64,000 nucleotides of DNA from Planctomycetota bacterium (GCA_018242525.1 JAFEBS010000015.1:27330-91329), one strand, 5' to 3'; positions 44,374 to 53,754 are shown, counted from the first letter of the stretch. Notes: generated by a model not told the origin, from the letters alone. Numbers and translations: made by a program.

Positions 44374-45945
44374 CTACTTGCCAACGACCTTTTGCAGAAT
44401 CATCCGGGCATCGTTGGAGGTGATTTTGCCGTCGCCGTCGACGTCGGATGATTTCTTTTCGGGCAGAAGTTTGACGGACATCTTCAGTGCAGCCAGTGCG
44501 TCGCCAGCAGTCAGCGTTTTGTCGCCATCGCTATCGCCCGGAACGCCACCGGTCTCATCGAGAATCAAGATGGCACCCGCAATGGTATCTGCATCAAGAG
44601 TCGTGCCGTCGACACGGTTGGCTGTCGACACGGTGACTTGCAGTTCGGCGCGGTCGCCAGGTTTGCCGATGATCTTGAATGGGATATGGGCGAGGATCCC
44701 TGAGTCACTGAGTGGCTTGTTACCGGCCATGCCGATGCGGGCCTGACCAGAGTCCCCGGGGTTCGCCTCGAACAGAGCGTTGCCGAGCACATTTCCACGC
44801 GCGATTTTACCCTCGGCCTGTGCAACAGCAGAGGGATAGCTGATCGTCACATTGAGGTTGGCGACACCGTCCGGGTTGAGGAGATAGACGGGTACCGTGA
44901 CGATTTCGCCCGGTTTGCCTTCGCGCTGTCCAGCCTGGATTGTGAAAGCATTCACGCTGGCAGGTTCGGGAGTCGTCGTTGGCGTTCCCGTGGCAGTCTC
45001 CTTTCCGGGTGTCGAACGACCTGTTGATGTGGTCCTCCCGGGCGTTGTGGGAACGGGTGTTGACGTTCCCGGGGTCCCTGGCGTCGAGCCAATTGGCTTG
45101 GCGGTCGTCCCGGGAAAGGCGGTCCATCTCTCTCCGCCAACTCCCCCTTCACCCACGGACCACCCTTCACCGTGAGTGCCGTCCGGTTTGATTTCGACAA
45201 TACTGACTCCCTTCCTCTGCTGGCCCTTCACCGTGGTTGTGACCCAGTCGATGTAGACCTTGTTGCCCTTGACCTTCGCCGTGCCCGTGATGTTATCGTA
45301 TCCCTTCTCGACGACTGTGTACTCGCCAGTTACTCCCGTCGGGGTGAACGTGAGTACCGCGTTCTCGTCGCCGTGAAGCCACTTGCCCGCCACATCGACT
45401 TGGGGGGCGGGCCCGGATTGTGAACTGATCTCGTCGAACGGGACGAAGTTGACCTTCAACACCTGGTTTGCTGCGAGTTGGTCCCCTCGGCCGCTGATTT
45501 GGAACGCCTGCCAGCGGTGAGGGGCCTGCAGAGCCGCCCGCAGGTTCAGCGGCTTTTCGCGGTTCGCACATAACCAGTGCTGTTCGAATGTGTACCTTTG
45601 TCCTGGGATGCCCGGATCGGGGGTACGTTTCAGGTAGATCCCCGTGCCAATGACGAAGTTTGACAGGTTGACCTCTTCAAGAGGTATCATGCCACCCTTG
45701 ACGTCCGCATAGTACGGTTCACCGACGTAAACCATCATCAGCATTCCCGCCTTTGAAAGGCTGAATTCCTGCTTCGCGGCTTGAACCGGGTTCTTTCCGT
45801 CGTAGGGCCTTGCCTTGGAGTCCACCTTCAGGTCGACCAGCTCGCCCTGGCCAACAGCGTTTTGCGAGACGACCGCCGTCAGCATGCAAGCGCAGACCAG
45901 ATTGAAAATGCCACGCGGGAGGCACCGAAATCGACCGTTAGACAT
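44374..45945 (-). CDS. Secreted cohesin-dockerin protein
   Basis: A 523-residue protein. The signal peptide covers about residues 1-33. A domain of unknown type follows (about 35-185), then a small beta-barrel-like domain (about 190-290; VAGKWLHGDENAVLTF), a Thr/Pro-rich linker (about 295-335), a cohesin-like domain (about 338-462) and a type I dockerin (about 466-523) with two calcium loops, DSDGDKTLTAGD and DVDGDGKITSND. The ATG at 45945 is chosen because AAGGG lies about 9 bases upstream and the signal follows; the open frame extends to 46323. Carrying both a cohesin and a dockerin, it could link to other copies or to the cohesin protein downstream. Confidence 0.83.
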   Translation of the reverse strand: MSNGRFRCLPRGIFNLVCACMLTAVVSQNAVGQGELVDLKVDSKARPYDGKNPVQAAKQEFSLSKAGMLMMVYVGEPYYADVKGGMIPLEEVNLSNFVIGTGIYLKRTPDPGIPGQRYTFEQHWLCANREKPLNLRAALQAPHRWQAFQISGRGDQLAANQVLKVNFVPFDEISSQSGPAPQVDVAGKWLHGDENAVLTFTPTGVTGEYTVVEKGYDNITGTAKVKGNKVYIDWVTTTVKGQQRKGVSIVEIKPDGTHGEGWSVGEGGVGGERWTAFPGTTAKPIGSTPGTPGTSTPVPTTPGRTTSTGRSTPGKETATGTPTTTPEPASVNAFTIQAGQREGKPGEIVTVPVYLLNPDGVANLNVTISYPSAVAQAEGKIARGNVLGNALFEANPGDSGQARIGMAGNKPLSDSGILAHIPFKIIGKPGDRAELQVTVSTANRVDGTTLDADTIAGAILILDETGGVPGDSDGDKTLTAGDALAALKMSVKLLPEKKSSDVDGDGKITSNDARMILQKVVGK

Positions 45946-46367
45946 GAAATAACCCTTGGAAGGTGCCACTGAGCACACCGTATAATTCGGCTTCTGATTC
46001 AAGCCGACCACATGGTTGGAATCACAGGATTCTCTGCCCTTGACACTTCGCAAATTCCGGGCCGATTGTTTGGCAGCGTTGCCTTCGAACCCAATTCGGA
46101 GGCAAAGCATTGTCGGGTGCGATCTGGTGAGTGAACTTTCAGGCGACCTTGCACCGTTTGGTCTGTGAAGGGCCTTGCCGGATGGTTCGTAGTTTTCCGG
46201 TCGGCAAGAATTCGCCAGCGAATGATTGAAACAGCAAGTGAGGTCAAAGGCAGTTCGAAACTTCTCGTGCGCCAGCCGACCACCTTGGTTACCAGCAGTC
46301 TCCCAGCGGGTTCGTCCTGGCATTGCACATGGCGGAGCATCCGATTTCAGGTGCCTGATCTGTAGAT
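45946..46367. other. 422-base intergenic region, no gene seen
   Basis: Lies between the stop of the HEAT-repeat gene and the start of the cohesin-dockerin gene, both on the minus strand. The upstream extension of the cohesin-dockerin frame through this stretch has no protein-like pattern. The promoter for the cohesin-dockerin operon should be here, but I could not pick a convincing -35/-10 pair on the minus strand. Confidence 0.5.
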
Positions 46368-48452
46368 TCAGTTCGACAGAGATTCGTCGGCGTTGCCCTC
46401 AATCTTCGCGATCGCGTCGCGCACCACCTGCTGAACGGATTTCTGCAGGAACGGAGGACTCTTCGCTGCACTCATCGCGCGGTCATCCCACCGTTCCTTT
46501 TCGAGTTGGCCGTGTCGATCATCGGGTATGACCTCCAGACGCCAGTTGCGAGACGGGTACAGTGAATCCCGCCAATTCCCCTGGATTGATTTCAGGGCAG
46601 GCAGGGCCAACTGGGCTTGGGAGCCCATCGTTCCGAGTGTCCATGCTGCTGACTTGCGAATTTCCGGCGAATCGTCGAACAACAGGTCTGTCAGAAGAAC
46701 CACGAACTCCTGTCGATCACCGGCAAGTTGGCTGATTTCGAGAATGTGACCGAGTCGTTCCTGCGGCATGGAGAGGTCATGGAGCCACTTCTTGTAGATC
46801 GCGCGGACCTCGGGCGACTCGGGGGACAGTTGCGTCAACGCCCGCAGGGACAAGCGTTGCAACTGTCCATCTTCGTTCGTCAAGTGTCGTTGAATCGCGG
46901 CGAGGACCGCGGGGCTGGAATCACCGATCCGGACCAGGGCGGTCATCACCACGCCAGCGTGACCTTCAGCTCGAGTGGTGTTGAGCGGTCGCGAAAGCGG
47001 TGCATCATTCAGTTCAGCGAGTAGTGCGGGGATTGCGCTGCGCGAGGCCGAACCCATTGTTCCGATTACTTGGAAAAAGGTATGACGCGTCCAATGATCA
47101 TGTGCGGCAGTCCCCCGTCCAAGCTGTGCCAGTAACGTCGGGACCGCGGAGGCAGCCTGAGGGCCGATGTCCCTCAACGCCTTGGCCGCAACCGACGCCA
47201 AATGCGGCTGAGAGCATTCCAGCAACTTCGTCAGCGCCGGAATCGCTTCCTGTCCTGCGGGCGCCAAACCCCAGACAGCATCCAGAGCCTGCCGCTGATG
47301 AACCAGATTCTCAGGAGTTAGCAGCGGAAGTAATTGCGACACCTGTCGCCGGGCTTCCTCGGGACTGGCGCTGGCGCACAAACGTCCGGCGTGAAAGGAC
47401 TGATCGGTGTTCCCAGTCAACAGGTGTGGCACGGCGATCCCGATGACCTGTTCCGCGTCGCCACCAATTGCCAACAACGTCCACCCAACATCGATCCAAC
47501 AGTCGTCGGTGCCTTCCTTCGCCAATTGCAACAACGTGGGTGAGGCCACGCGAGGATCAGGTTTCATTTCCCGCAGTGCCGCCAGCGCCAATGCCCACTG
47601 TCGCCTGTTCTGGCGGCATTCGGCCAGTATCTGCAGGAGATCATCCACGTTTTCGGCCGCGGCGGGGCCGAGTCGATTGATTGCCCGCAGCGCCGTTTCG
47701 CGGGGACCAGGTTCCGCACGCGGATCATTTCGCAGACGATCTGCGGCGTCGGCGTGCTGCAGCAACTCGCGGATTTCGCCCGACGTGGGCTGGCTCCACA
47801 TGGCCAGTGTTCGCATCGCTTCCAATCGAACCTCGGGGTCGTTTGACTGCTCCCGCAAAACCTCGTCAATCTGTGGCGATGGCGCATCCCATCCAATCCG
47901 TCGCAGAACCGTCAGTGCAGGGATCCGTAAATCGCGAGCGTCGCTTCGCAGCGCATCCAGGATGGGGCGAATTGACTGCGGCCCGATACTCTCCAGGATC
48001 TTGCACGCAGATTCTCGCACATCCGCCTCGGGATCGCCGAGCATCGGTGCTGCAATTGCGGCAACGTCCTCGGGATCGCTGCGAATGTGCCAGTAGGCTT
48101 CCAACGCGAGCCACCGAACTTGCCCATCTGCATCCACCAGCCGTTCTCGAATCGCCGGGAGTGCCTCGACCGCCTCGGGCCCCATCGGTCGCAACGCAAT
48201 CAGGACATTTCGGCGAAACCGAAAGTTGGGACTTGCCAGCGCTGCGATCAGTTCAGGAACGCCCGCAGGCCCCGAACCCGCAATCGCTTCAACTGAACGG
48301 AGGTTGTCAAAGGCCTCAACGACGGGGTCGTTCACTTCTGGTTCACGAATCTCAGGCCAAAGAAACCAGATGGCACCGAAGGCACCGGTCGCGATCAGGC
48401 ACTGCCAGAAGGTTGGCACCGGGATACCGCGGGATGTGCAGTTTTCGGACAT
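46368..48452 (-). CDS. HEAT-repeat protein with N-terminal membrane anchor
   Basis: A 694-residue protein with a membrane segment near residues 15-32 followed almost wholly by HEAT/PBS-lyase-type helical repeats, for example GPAGVPELIAALASPNFRFR, GPEAVEALPAIRERLVDAD, GPQAASAVPTLLAQLGR and GSQAQLALPALKSI. Such solenoids bind partner proteins. The ATG at 48452 follows a G-rich Shine-Dalgarno; the triplet before it (TTG) is less likely. Function unknown. It is divergent from the GNAT gene across 187 bases. Confidence 0.82.
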   Translation of the reverse strand: MSENCTSRGIPVPTFWQCLIATGAFGAIWFLWPEIREPEVNDPVVEAFDNLRSVEAIAGSGPAGVPELIAALASPNFRFRRNVLIALRPMGPEAVEALPAIRERLVDADGQVRWLALEAYWHIRSDPEDVAAIAAPMLGDPEADVRESACKILESIGPQSIRPILDALRSDARDLRIPALTVLRRIGWDAPSPQIDEVLREQSNDPEVRLEAMRTLAMWSQPTSGEIRELLQHADAADRLRNDPRAEPGPRETALRAINRLGPAAAENVDDLLQILAECRQNRRQWALALAALREMKPDPRVASPTLLQLAKEGTDDCWIDVGWTLLAIGGDAEQVIGIAVPHLLTGNTDQSFHAGRLCASASPEEARRQVSQLLPLLTPENLVHQRQALDAVWGLAPAGQEAIPALTKLLECSQPHLASVAAKALRDIGPQAASAVPTLLAQLGRGTAAHDHWTRHTFFQVIGTMGSASRSAIPALLAELNDAPLSRPLNTTRAEGHAGVVMTALVRIGDSSPAVLAAIQRHLTNEDGQLQRLSLRALTQLSPESPEVRAIYKKWLHDLSMPQERLGHILEISQLAGDRQEFVVLLTDLLFDDSPEIRKSAAWTLGTMGSQAQLALPALKSIQGNWRDSLYPSRNWRLEVIPDDRHGQLEKERWDDRAMSAAKSPPFLQKSVQQVVRDAIAKIEGNADESLSN

Positions 48453-48639
48453 CAACGCCCCCCAGAAGCAGAACGGACCACTGGATCATAATGTGGATTC
48501 GCGGCGGTCACCACCGGTTGCCATTTCATTGACCATGCCGCGCTGCGGCAATCCGTTCGATTTCAGGTTGTTGCCTTCGATGCCCGAAGTCTCACGACTT
48601 CGGCTACGGCGGACGGACCATCGGCGTTACAATGCGGCC

Positions 48640-49581
48640 ATGAACATCGCCGTCACCCCTGCCACCGATGAACGCCGGATTCCGGCGCTGCGGTTGTTGT
48701 TTGCCCGATTTCCCGTAGATGAGCAGCAGACTCGATTGCACGACGCGCTGGCGGCGAGCGAACGCGGAACGCTGGACCTGAAGCATCTGCTGCTGGCTGA
48801 AATGGAGGGGATGCCAGTCGGATCCGCCCTGGTCATGCTGCAGACGGACGGAATCGCCCTGGTCTGGCCTCCGGTCGTCAGTTGCGGTGCGACAGATTCC
48901 ACGGTCGTGGAAGACGTCTTGATGCGGGAAATCTGCCACACGATTGACCACGGTTCCGCCCGACTCAGCCAATGCCTGCTGACTCCAGATGATGACGCGG
49001 AAACGGCCATTCTGAGCCGCCACGGTTTTGAACGGGCGACGGACATGTTCTTTCTGGCCCGGGCGATCTCCAGTGCCGACGCAACCGATGCGGATCGGAA
49101 CGACGGCCTGACCCGGATCAAAGTCGAACCGTATCGGCCGGAAAATGCGGAACGATTTGCCAGGTTGATCGAGTCGACGTACCAGGGAAGTTTGGACTGT
49201 ACCTACTTGAACGGGATCCGGAGCGGTTCTGAGGCGATCGTCAGCCACAAGTTATCCGGGAAGTTCGATCCCGCACGTTGGGGGCTGTATTCCGTGGACG
49301 GTGTCGATGCCGGTGTGATGCTGTTGAACGATCATCCCGATCAAGACGCGGTCGAGTTGGTTTACCTGGGTGTTTCGCCAACGGCACGCGGTCGGGGATT
49401 GGGACGACGCATGCTTCGCCAGGGTCTGGCAGACTCGGCACTCCGAGGTCAGGCCGTGATCTTTCTGGCTGTGGACTGCGAAAACCACTTTGCGAACTCA
49501 CTTTACAGCGAGTTCGAGTTTGCAGAGCTGGCGCGGCGGCGAGTATTGTTGCGGCGCCCGCCGGGTTTGGCACGACAGTAA
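48640..49581 (+). CDS. GNAT-family acetyltransferase (double-domain)
   Basis: A 313-residue protein. The second half is a clear GNAT domain with LVYLGVSPTARGRGLGRRML, whose RGxGxGR-type loop binds acetyl-CoA, followed by FLAVDCENHFANSLYSEFEF. The first half resembles a degenerate GNAT-like domain without the CoA loop, as in other tandem GNAT enzymes. Substrate unknown. The ATG at 48640 is used; the open frame reaches 48226, but that part lies inside the HEAT gene on the opposite strand. Confidence 0.85.
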   Translation: MNIAVTPATDERRIPALRLLFARFPVDEQQTRLHDALAASERGTLDLKHLLLAEMEGMPVGSALVMLQTDGIALVWPPVVSCGATDSTVVEDVLMREICHTIDHGSARLSQCLLTPDDDAETAILSRHGFERATDMFFLARAISSADATDADRNDGLTRIKVEPYRPENAERFARLIESTYQGSLDCTYLNGIRSGSEAIVSHKLSGKFDPARWGLYSVDGVDAGVMLLNDHPDQDAVELVYLGVSPTARGRGLGRRMLRQGLADSALRGQAVIFLAVDCENHFANSLYSEFEFAELARRRVLLRRPPGLARQ

Positions 49582-49957
49582 TCCACACCTTTTGCACACT
49601 CGTTCGTTTCGCCTGAACGACGATGTTTCGCAACCGCATCACTCAAACTTGGCCACTGGCAGGGACTTTCGCGATTGTGTTCGAACGACCAAAAAAAGAT
49701 CTGGAATTAATGAACGCCGGAGGTTTGACACCCGCCGTCTGCGAGCTAGGATCGTGCCCACGACGCGACTGGTTCGCGACCCGCGGGCTGCACGTCGCAG
49801 TGATCGTTTTCAATCATCAGGTCAAGCCTGACCGACTTCTCTCGAACTCTGTAATTCGAGCCACTGTTACGCGCCCAGCGATGAAGTCATCGTCCGCGAT
49901 CGTGGTCCGCGCCGAGTTTGTGAGACGTCGAATCATGCTCTGTTTGGGGGTGGCAAG
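49582..49957. other. 376-base region upstream of dnaA
   Basis: Contains the probable dnaA promoter (listed separately) and a long leader. One DnaA-box-like sequence, TAATCCACA (8 of 9 to TTATCCACA), lies at 49579-49587 over the end of the GNAT gene. No cluster of boxes or strongly AT-rich stretch is seen, so I do not call an origin. A 116-codon open frame across this region is not protein-like. Confidence 0.5.
49725..49752 (+). promoter_or_regulatory. Probable sigma-70-type promoter for dnaA
   Basis: A consensus -35 TTGACA (49725-49730), 16-base spacer and -10 TAGGAT (49747-49752, 4 of 6). It would give a leader of about 200 bases before the dnaA ATG. Confidence 0.5.
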
Positions 49958-51583
49958 ATGCAGCCCGGCATGACGCCGACTTTCGACGTGGACACGACTT
50001 CCACGACTCAACCTGCCTCAATTGACGTGGCCCCCCTGGTGGCACCGGGGGAGTCCTCCGATCCAATCCTGATCAATGCCATCCTGGCTGAGTTACAAGC
50101 CCTGCTGGGCGACAAGCGGTATACGCTCTGGATCGAAGGCAAAATCGGCCTGTCGATTTGTGACGACAGTCTGACCATCGCCGTCGGCAGCCCGTTTCTC
50201 CTGAGCTGGATGCAGCGACAGTTCAAGGAATCGATGACCGAAGCCGCACGCGCAGTCCTCGGACATTCGGCACGCGTTGCATTCACCGTCGATGCCTCAC
50301 TCTCCGTCAGCCGCAGTTCCGCACCGGAGACGCTGTCGACCGACAGAAGTGCCGGGTCACGACAATCAACGGCCACGTCTGCCGCCAAACAACCGCAGCG
50401 GCCTGTGGCTCCCCGGTCGTCCGCCGAGTTGAACGAAGCGATCCTGGCGGCCAACTCCCCGGCGGCAGGTGCGGTCGGTGCCCGGCCCGGTTCCACCGGA
50501 AGGTCGGCAGGATCTGGAACACCATTATTGGGGCCGCAGCGGGGGCGGCGACTGGCGGAATTGACCGAGTTCATTCCGGGACCACAGACGGAATTGGCAT
50601 TAACCGCCGCCAGGCAGGTCGCTGCCGGCCAGGCGACGATGTTCAATCCGTTGTATATCCACGGCCCGGTCGGCACCGGCAAAACCCACTTGCTGGAAGG
50701 AATCTGTCGGCAACTCAAACGGACTCAGCCGACGGCCAATGTGATGTTGCTGACTTCGGAAGCGTTTGCGAACTACTTTACTCAGGCGCTCCGCGACCGG
50801 TCGCTACCCAGCTTCCGGCAGCGGTTCCGCAGCGTGGATGTCCTGCTGGTCGACGACGTCGAGTTTTTCGAGTCCAAGCGAGTCTTTCAGGAAGAGTTTC
50901 TGCACACGTTTACCGAACTGGTCGATCATGGTCGCCAGGTCGTGTTGACTGGTTCTCGACATCCGCGCCTGCTAACCAAGCTGGGTGATGAACTGGCGAC
51001 CCGGTTTCTATCGGGACTGGTCTGCCGCCTGGATACTCCCGATGCCAATAGCCGGCAGAAAATCGTGGAAGCAAAGGCCGCCCGCATGTCGGCAGACTTT
51101 GCACCGGAAGCCCTGCAATTTGTTGCTCAACGCTTTCAGAGCAACGTCCGTGAGCTTGAAGGTGCGCTGAACTGTCTGCAGACCTATCACTCGATGACTA
51201 ACAAGCGGGTCACGCTGTCCGCCGCGCGGCAGATCCTGGCAGATCTGGAACGGGACTGCCTGCGAATCGTCCGGTTGGCGGATATCGAGCGTGTGATCTG
51301 CAGTCTGTTTGGCGTGAAGCCGAAAGACCTGCAGTCCGAAAGCCGTGTTCGCACGGTCAGCCAGCCTCGGATGCTGGCGATGTTTCTGGCTCGCAAACAC
51401 ACTCAATCCGCCTACACCGAGATCGGCCAGCATTTCGGCGGTCGCAATCACAGTACCGTGATGTCCGCTGAGCGCAAGGTCCAGCAGTGGCTGGACGAAA
51501 ACTCGACGATTCAGGTCGCCTCGCAGTCCTGGACGATCGGTGAGATCCTGTCGACGATTGAGCAGCAACTGCTGGCAGGCTGA
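49958..51583 (+). CDS. dnaA: Chromosomal replication initiator DnaA
   Basis: A 541-residue DnaA. Domain I is at about residues 35-110 (LLGDKRYTLWIEGK), domain II is a long low-complexity linker (about 115-195), and the AAA+ domain III has Walker A GPVGTGKT (236-243), Walker B LLVDDVEFF with Asp 299-300, and the box-VII segment FQSNVRELEGALNCL. Domain IV ends with the DNA-binding signature YTEIGQHFGGRNHSTVMSAE (His 498). The ATG has a G-rich Shine-Dalgarno. Its neighbours are a GNAT gene and a transposase remnant, not dnaN, so the classical dnaA-dnaN order is not kept here. Confidence 0.96.
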   Translation: MQPGMTPTFDVDTTSTTQPASIDVAPLVAPGESSDPILINAILAELQALLGDKRYTLWIEGKIGLSICDDSLTIAVGSPFLLSWMQRQFKESMTEAARAVLGHSARVAFTVDASLSVSRSSAPETLSTDRSAGSRQSTATSAAKQPQRPVAPRSSAELNEAILAANSPAAGAVGARPGSTGRSAGSGTPLLGPQRGRRLAELTEFIPGPQTELALTAARQVAAGQATMFNPLYIHGPVGTGKTHLLEGICRQLKRTQPTANVMLLTSEAFANYFTQALRDRSLPSFRQRFRSVDVLLVDDVEFFESKRVFQEEFLHTFTELVDHGRQVVLTGSRHPRLLTKLGDELATRFLSGLVCRLDTPDANSRQKIVEAKAARMSADFAPEALQFVAQRFQSNVRELEGALNCLQTYHSMTNKRVTLSAARQILADLERDCLRIVRLADIERVICSLFGVKPKDLQSESRVRTVSQPRMLAMFLARKHTQSAYTEIGQHFGGRNHSTVMSAERKVQQWLDENSTIQVASQSWTIGEILSTIEQQLLAG

Positions 51584-51631
51584 TCGCTCCTCGATCCCAA
51601 GCTCCACGTTCCCAAGCTCCAGCTTCGTTTC

Positions 51632-51681
51632 CTCGTTCCCAAGCTCCAGCTTGGGAACGCCCGTCTTTGAAGCTCCGCTTC
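51632..51681. repeat. Left 50-bp inverted repeat flanking the RAYT remnant
   Basis: Contains the hairpin GTTCCCAAGC..GCTTGGGAAC (51635-51658) followed by CCCGTCTTTGAAGCTCCGC. It matches the reverse complement of 52259-52308 almost throughout. Partial copies of the same hairpin arm lie just to its left (51599-51630). It sits 49 bases after the dnaA stop and could also act in ending that transcript, though no T run follows. Confidence 0.75.
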
Positions 51682-51699
51682 ACATTCCCAAGCACACCC

Positions 51700-52236
51700 C
51701 TACATCCAGTCCGTCACCACGTCGACCAATCCAGGTTGGCGAGCATAGTTGCGGGCGCTGGAGTATCTCCAGTGCGTGGGATCATCGACATAGCCGCGTG
51801 CAACCGGATTGTTGTGCGTATATTCCAGTTTCTGCCACATCATTTCGTCGCTCTGGATTTATTCAGGATGACTTCCTTCCTGCCAGACTTGATACGTGCT
51901 TTGCGTCTTGTGCCCTGCCTTGTGAGCCTTGAGTTGACGGAGCAACACATCGGCACCTCGTTGCTCCAGCAAATCGACGATTCGGCGCGCCGTGTAGCTT
52001 TTGACGCTCTTTAAGACATCGGAAAGTTCCGGAGCGCGAGCAATCAAATGAAGATGGTTTTCCAGCACGACGAATCCCAGGATCTGCAGTGCGGATTCCC
52101 TCTGATGATACCGCCACGCGTCGAACACACTTTCGACGGCTTCTTTTCGAGTAAAGATGGGCAACCATCCCACGATCGTGTGCGTCAGAAAGTATGGATA
52201 CTCCGTTTGGAAGATCTTGTATCGAGATCGCGTCAT
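51700..52236 (-). pseudogene. REP-associated tyrosine transposase (RAYT), broken by one in-frame stop
   Basis: Reads as a 178-residue RAYT (IS200/IS605-like Y1 family) if one stop codon is passed. The intact part (codons 1-125) starts MTRSRYKIF and has the HUH motif NHLHLI (His 61, His 63) and the catalytic Tyr 81 in SYTARR. A TAA at 51861-51859 is codon 126, where Leu is expected. The same frame then continues as IQSDEMMWQKLEY, HNNPVARGYVDDPTHWRYSS and ends at a TAG at 51702-51700, all typical of the family's C-terminus. A single T-to-A change (TTA to TAA) explains it. The element is bounded by the 50-bp inverted repeats. A start upstream at 52314 lies inside the repeat and is rejected. Confidence 0.85.
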
Positions 52237-52258
52237 GGAGTGATCTCCTACCGAACGC

Positions 52259-52308
52259 GAAGCGGAGCTTCCAAGACGGGCGTTCCCAAGCAGGAGCTTG
52301 GGAACGAG
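52259..52308. repeat. Right 50-bp inverted repeat flanking the RAYT remnant
   Basis: Reads GAAGCGGAGCTTCCAAGACG, then GGC, then the hairpin GTTCCCAAGC..GCTTGGGAAC (52282-52305) and GAG. It is the inverted partner of 51632-51681. Loop bases differ (AGGA here, TCCA in the left copy). Confidence 0.75.
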
Positions 52309-52382
52309 AAGCAAGTCGGCCGGGTCAGCTACCGTTTCCGTTGGGGCAGCCCAACGGAAACGGACATCGGCAACGCGACTGA

Positions 52383-53489
52383 CTACGGCAGCGAAATTGT
52401 CCGCAGATCCTGCGAATTCCCGGCGGTGACCAGGATCACGGCGTGAGTATCGTTCAACTTGTCAAGTTGCGTCACTTCCGTAAGTTCCTTGACCGTCTCG
52501 AACGGCTGACCGGCTGTGCCGCCACCGCCGACGGGCGTTGTCAGACCCTTGTTCTCGGCAATGTTTTCCGTGCTGATCTTCATGACACCCCGTGCGGAAT
52601 TCGACATCAGCAGGAACGTTTTGCCGTCCTTCTGATAGGCGATCATGTCCAGCGGCTTGTTGCGGTTCCCGAGTTCGGCGACTGTGGTCCCCTTGGTCTT
52701 GGTGCCTGGCTTCAGGCTGTCAATCGGGAAGCGGACCAGCGGCGTACAGGTAAACCCGGCCAGCAGACTGGGTTCGCCGTTGATGTTCAGCGGAATAAAG
52801 GTGCGAATCGTGGCGTTGTCTTCGCTGCGAGCGTGCGCAGCATGATAGATTTCGACACTGGCACCGCCGACTCCGTCCGAGAACGGGAAGGGAATCTGAT
52901 GTACGCTGGAGGGTGCTGCGGCCGCGGCCGTTCCCGACACGAAGACCTTTCCTTCGGCATAAGCCAGATCCGTAATCGATTCGTTCCGTGGATTCTGAGT
53001 GCGCCCGCCACGGGTCACCTCCTTGTCTTCGGGGGCATCGGGCAGCACCGCCTGCAGAAAGGGAATCTTCTTCAGCGAAACTTCCGTCAACTTGCCGGAA
53101 TCGATCTGAATGATGGCGGCAGTGGCGTCCGCACCCTTCCCCTTGGCGACGGCGACAAAGACCCGGCCCGTCATTGGATTCACCGCCAGGTCATTGATGG
53201 CGATGTTTTCGGCGGTGGTTCCCAGTGTTTCGGCAATCTTGAGGTTCAGACCAGTGATGTTGATGTTGGCGGCTCCCGCATCACCCTTGGTATCGCCCGT
53301 GCCGATCGCGAAGATTGCGGCACTTTTCGCGTCTCCGACAAACAGGATGCCGTCCGGACCAAACGCCAGCGCACTGGCCGTCTTGATCGCCGGTGCCCCT
53401 TCCTTGAGTCCCCATTCCGCCGTCTGCCCGACCGACACGGACAACAGCCAACCAGCAATCGCGCAGGAAATGATTCGTCGAGGTTGCAT
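52383..53489 (-). CDS. Exported propeller-like protein of unknown function
   Basis: A 368-residue protein with a signal peptide ending GQTAEW, then a sequence suggestive of a beta-propeller (ASALAFGPDGILFVGDAKSA, NDLAVNPMTGRVFVAVAKGK, ITDLAYAEGKVFVSGTA). No catalytic motif is seen. The ATG at 53489 has AAGGAG ideally placed; the open frame to 53612 is upstream sequence. It is separated from the desaturase gene upstream by a terminator, so it has its own promoter. Similar exported proteins occur in planctomycetes, but I cannot give a role. Confidence 0.78.
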   Translation of the reverse strand: MQPRRIISCAIAGWLLSVSVGQTAEWGLKEGAPAIKTASALAFGPDGILFVGDAKSAAIFAIGTGDTKGDAGAANINITGLNLKIAETLGTTAENIAINDLAVNPMTGRVFVAVAKGKGADATAAIIQIDSGKLTEVSLKKIPFLQAVLPDAPEDKEVTRGGRTQNPRNESITDLAYAEGKVFVSGTAAAAAPSSVHQIPFPFSDGVGGASVEIYHAAHARSEDNATIRTFIPLNINGEPSLLAGFTCTPLVRFPIDSLKPGTKTKGTTVAELGNRNKPLDMIAYQKDGKTFLLMSNSARGVMKISTENIAENKGLTTPVGGGGTAGQPFETVKELTEVTQLDKLNDTHAVILVTAGNSQDLRTISLP

Positions 53490-53692
53490 GCGCCACTCCT
53501 TACTGCCAATTCGTGGTGCCCGCCGCTCACGACGCAAGCCGGGTTCCGGGGACCACAGTGACAACAGTATGCGAAGCGACAGGCACGTTGTGAACAGAAG
53601 ACACCGACGCATTCAGGTTCTGCACAGGAACTGGCCGCGGTCGTTAAGGTGGATGTGGCACTCGCGTTTCACCTCTGAACCGGATTATACCC

Positions 53693-53728
53693 AATAAAAA
53701 ATGCCACGTTCGACGTCTCGAACGTGGC
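53693..53728 (-). terminator. Rho-independent terminator of the desaturase gene
   Basis: A perfect 11-bp stem, GCCACGTTCGA (53703-53713) and TCGAACGTGGC (53718-53728), with a four-base loop; on the minus strand it is followed by ATTTTTTATT (53702-53693). It lies 27 bases after the desaturase stop. Confidence 0.88.
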
Positions 53729-53754
53729 CTGGACCAATCATCACAAAACTTGCT

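Noticed and set aside
45946-46323. N-terminal extension of the cohesin-dockerin gene
   Set aside because: A signal peptide with a good Shine-Dalgarno begins at 45945; the upstream residues look random.
49623-49973. 116-codon open frame upstream of dnaA
   Set aside because: It spans the probable dnaA promoter, overlaps the dnaA start and has no protein-like pattern.
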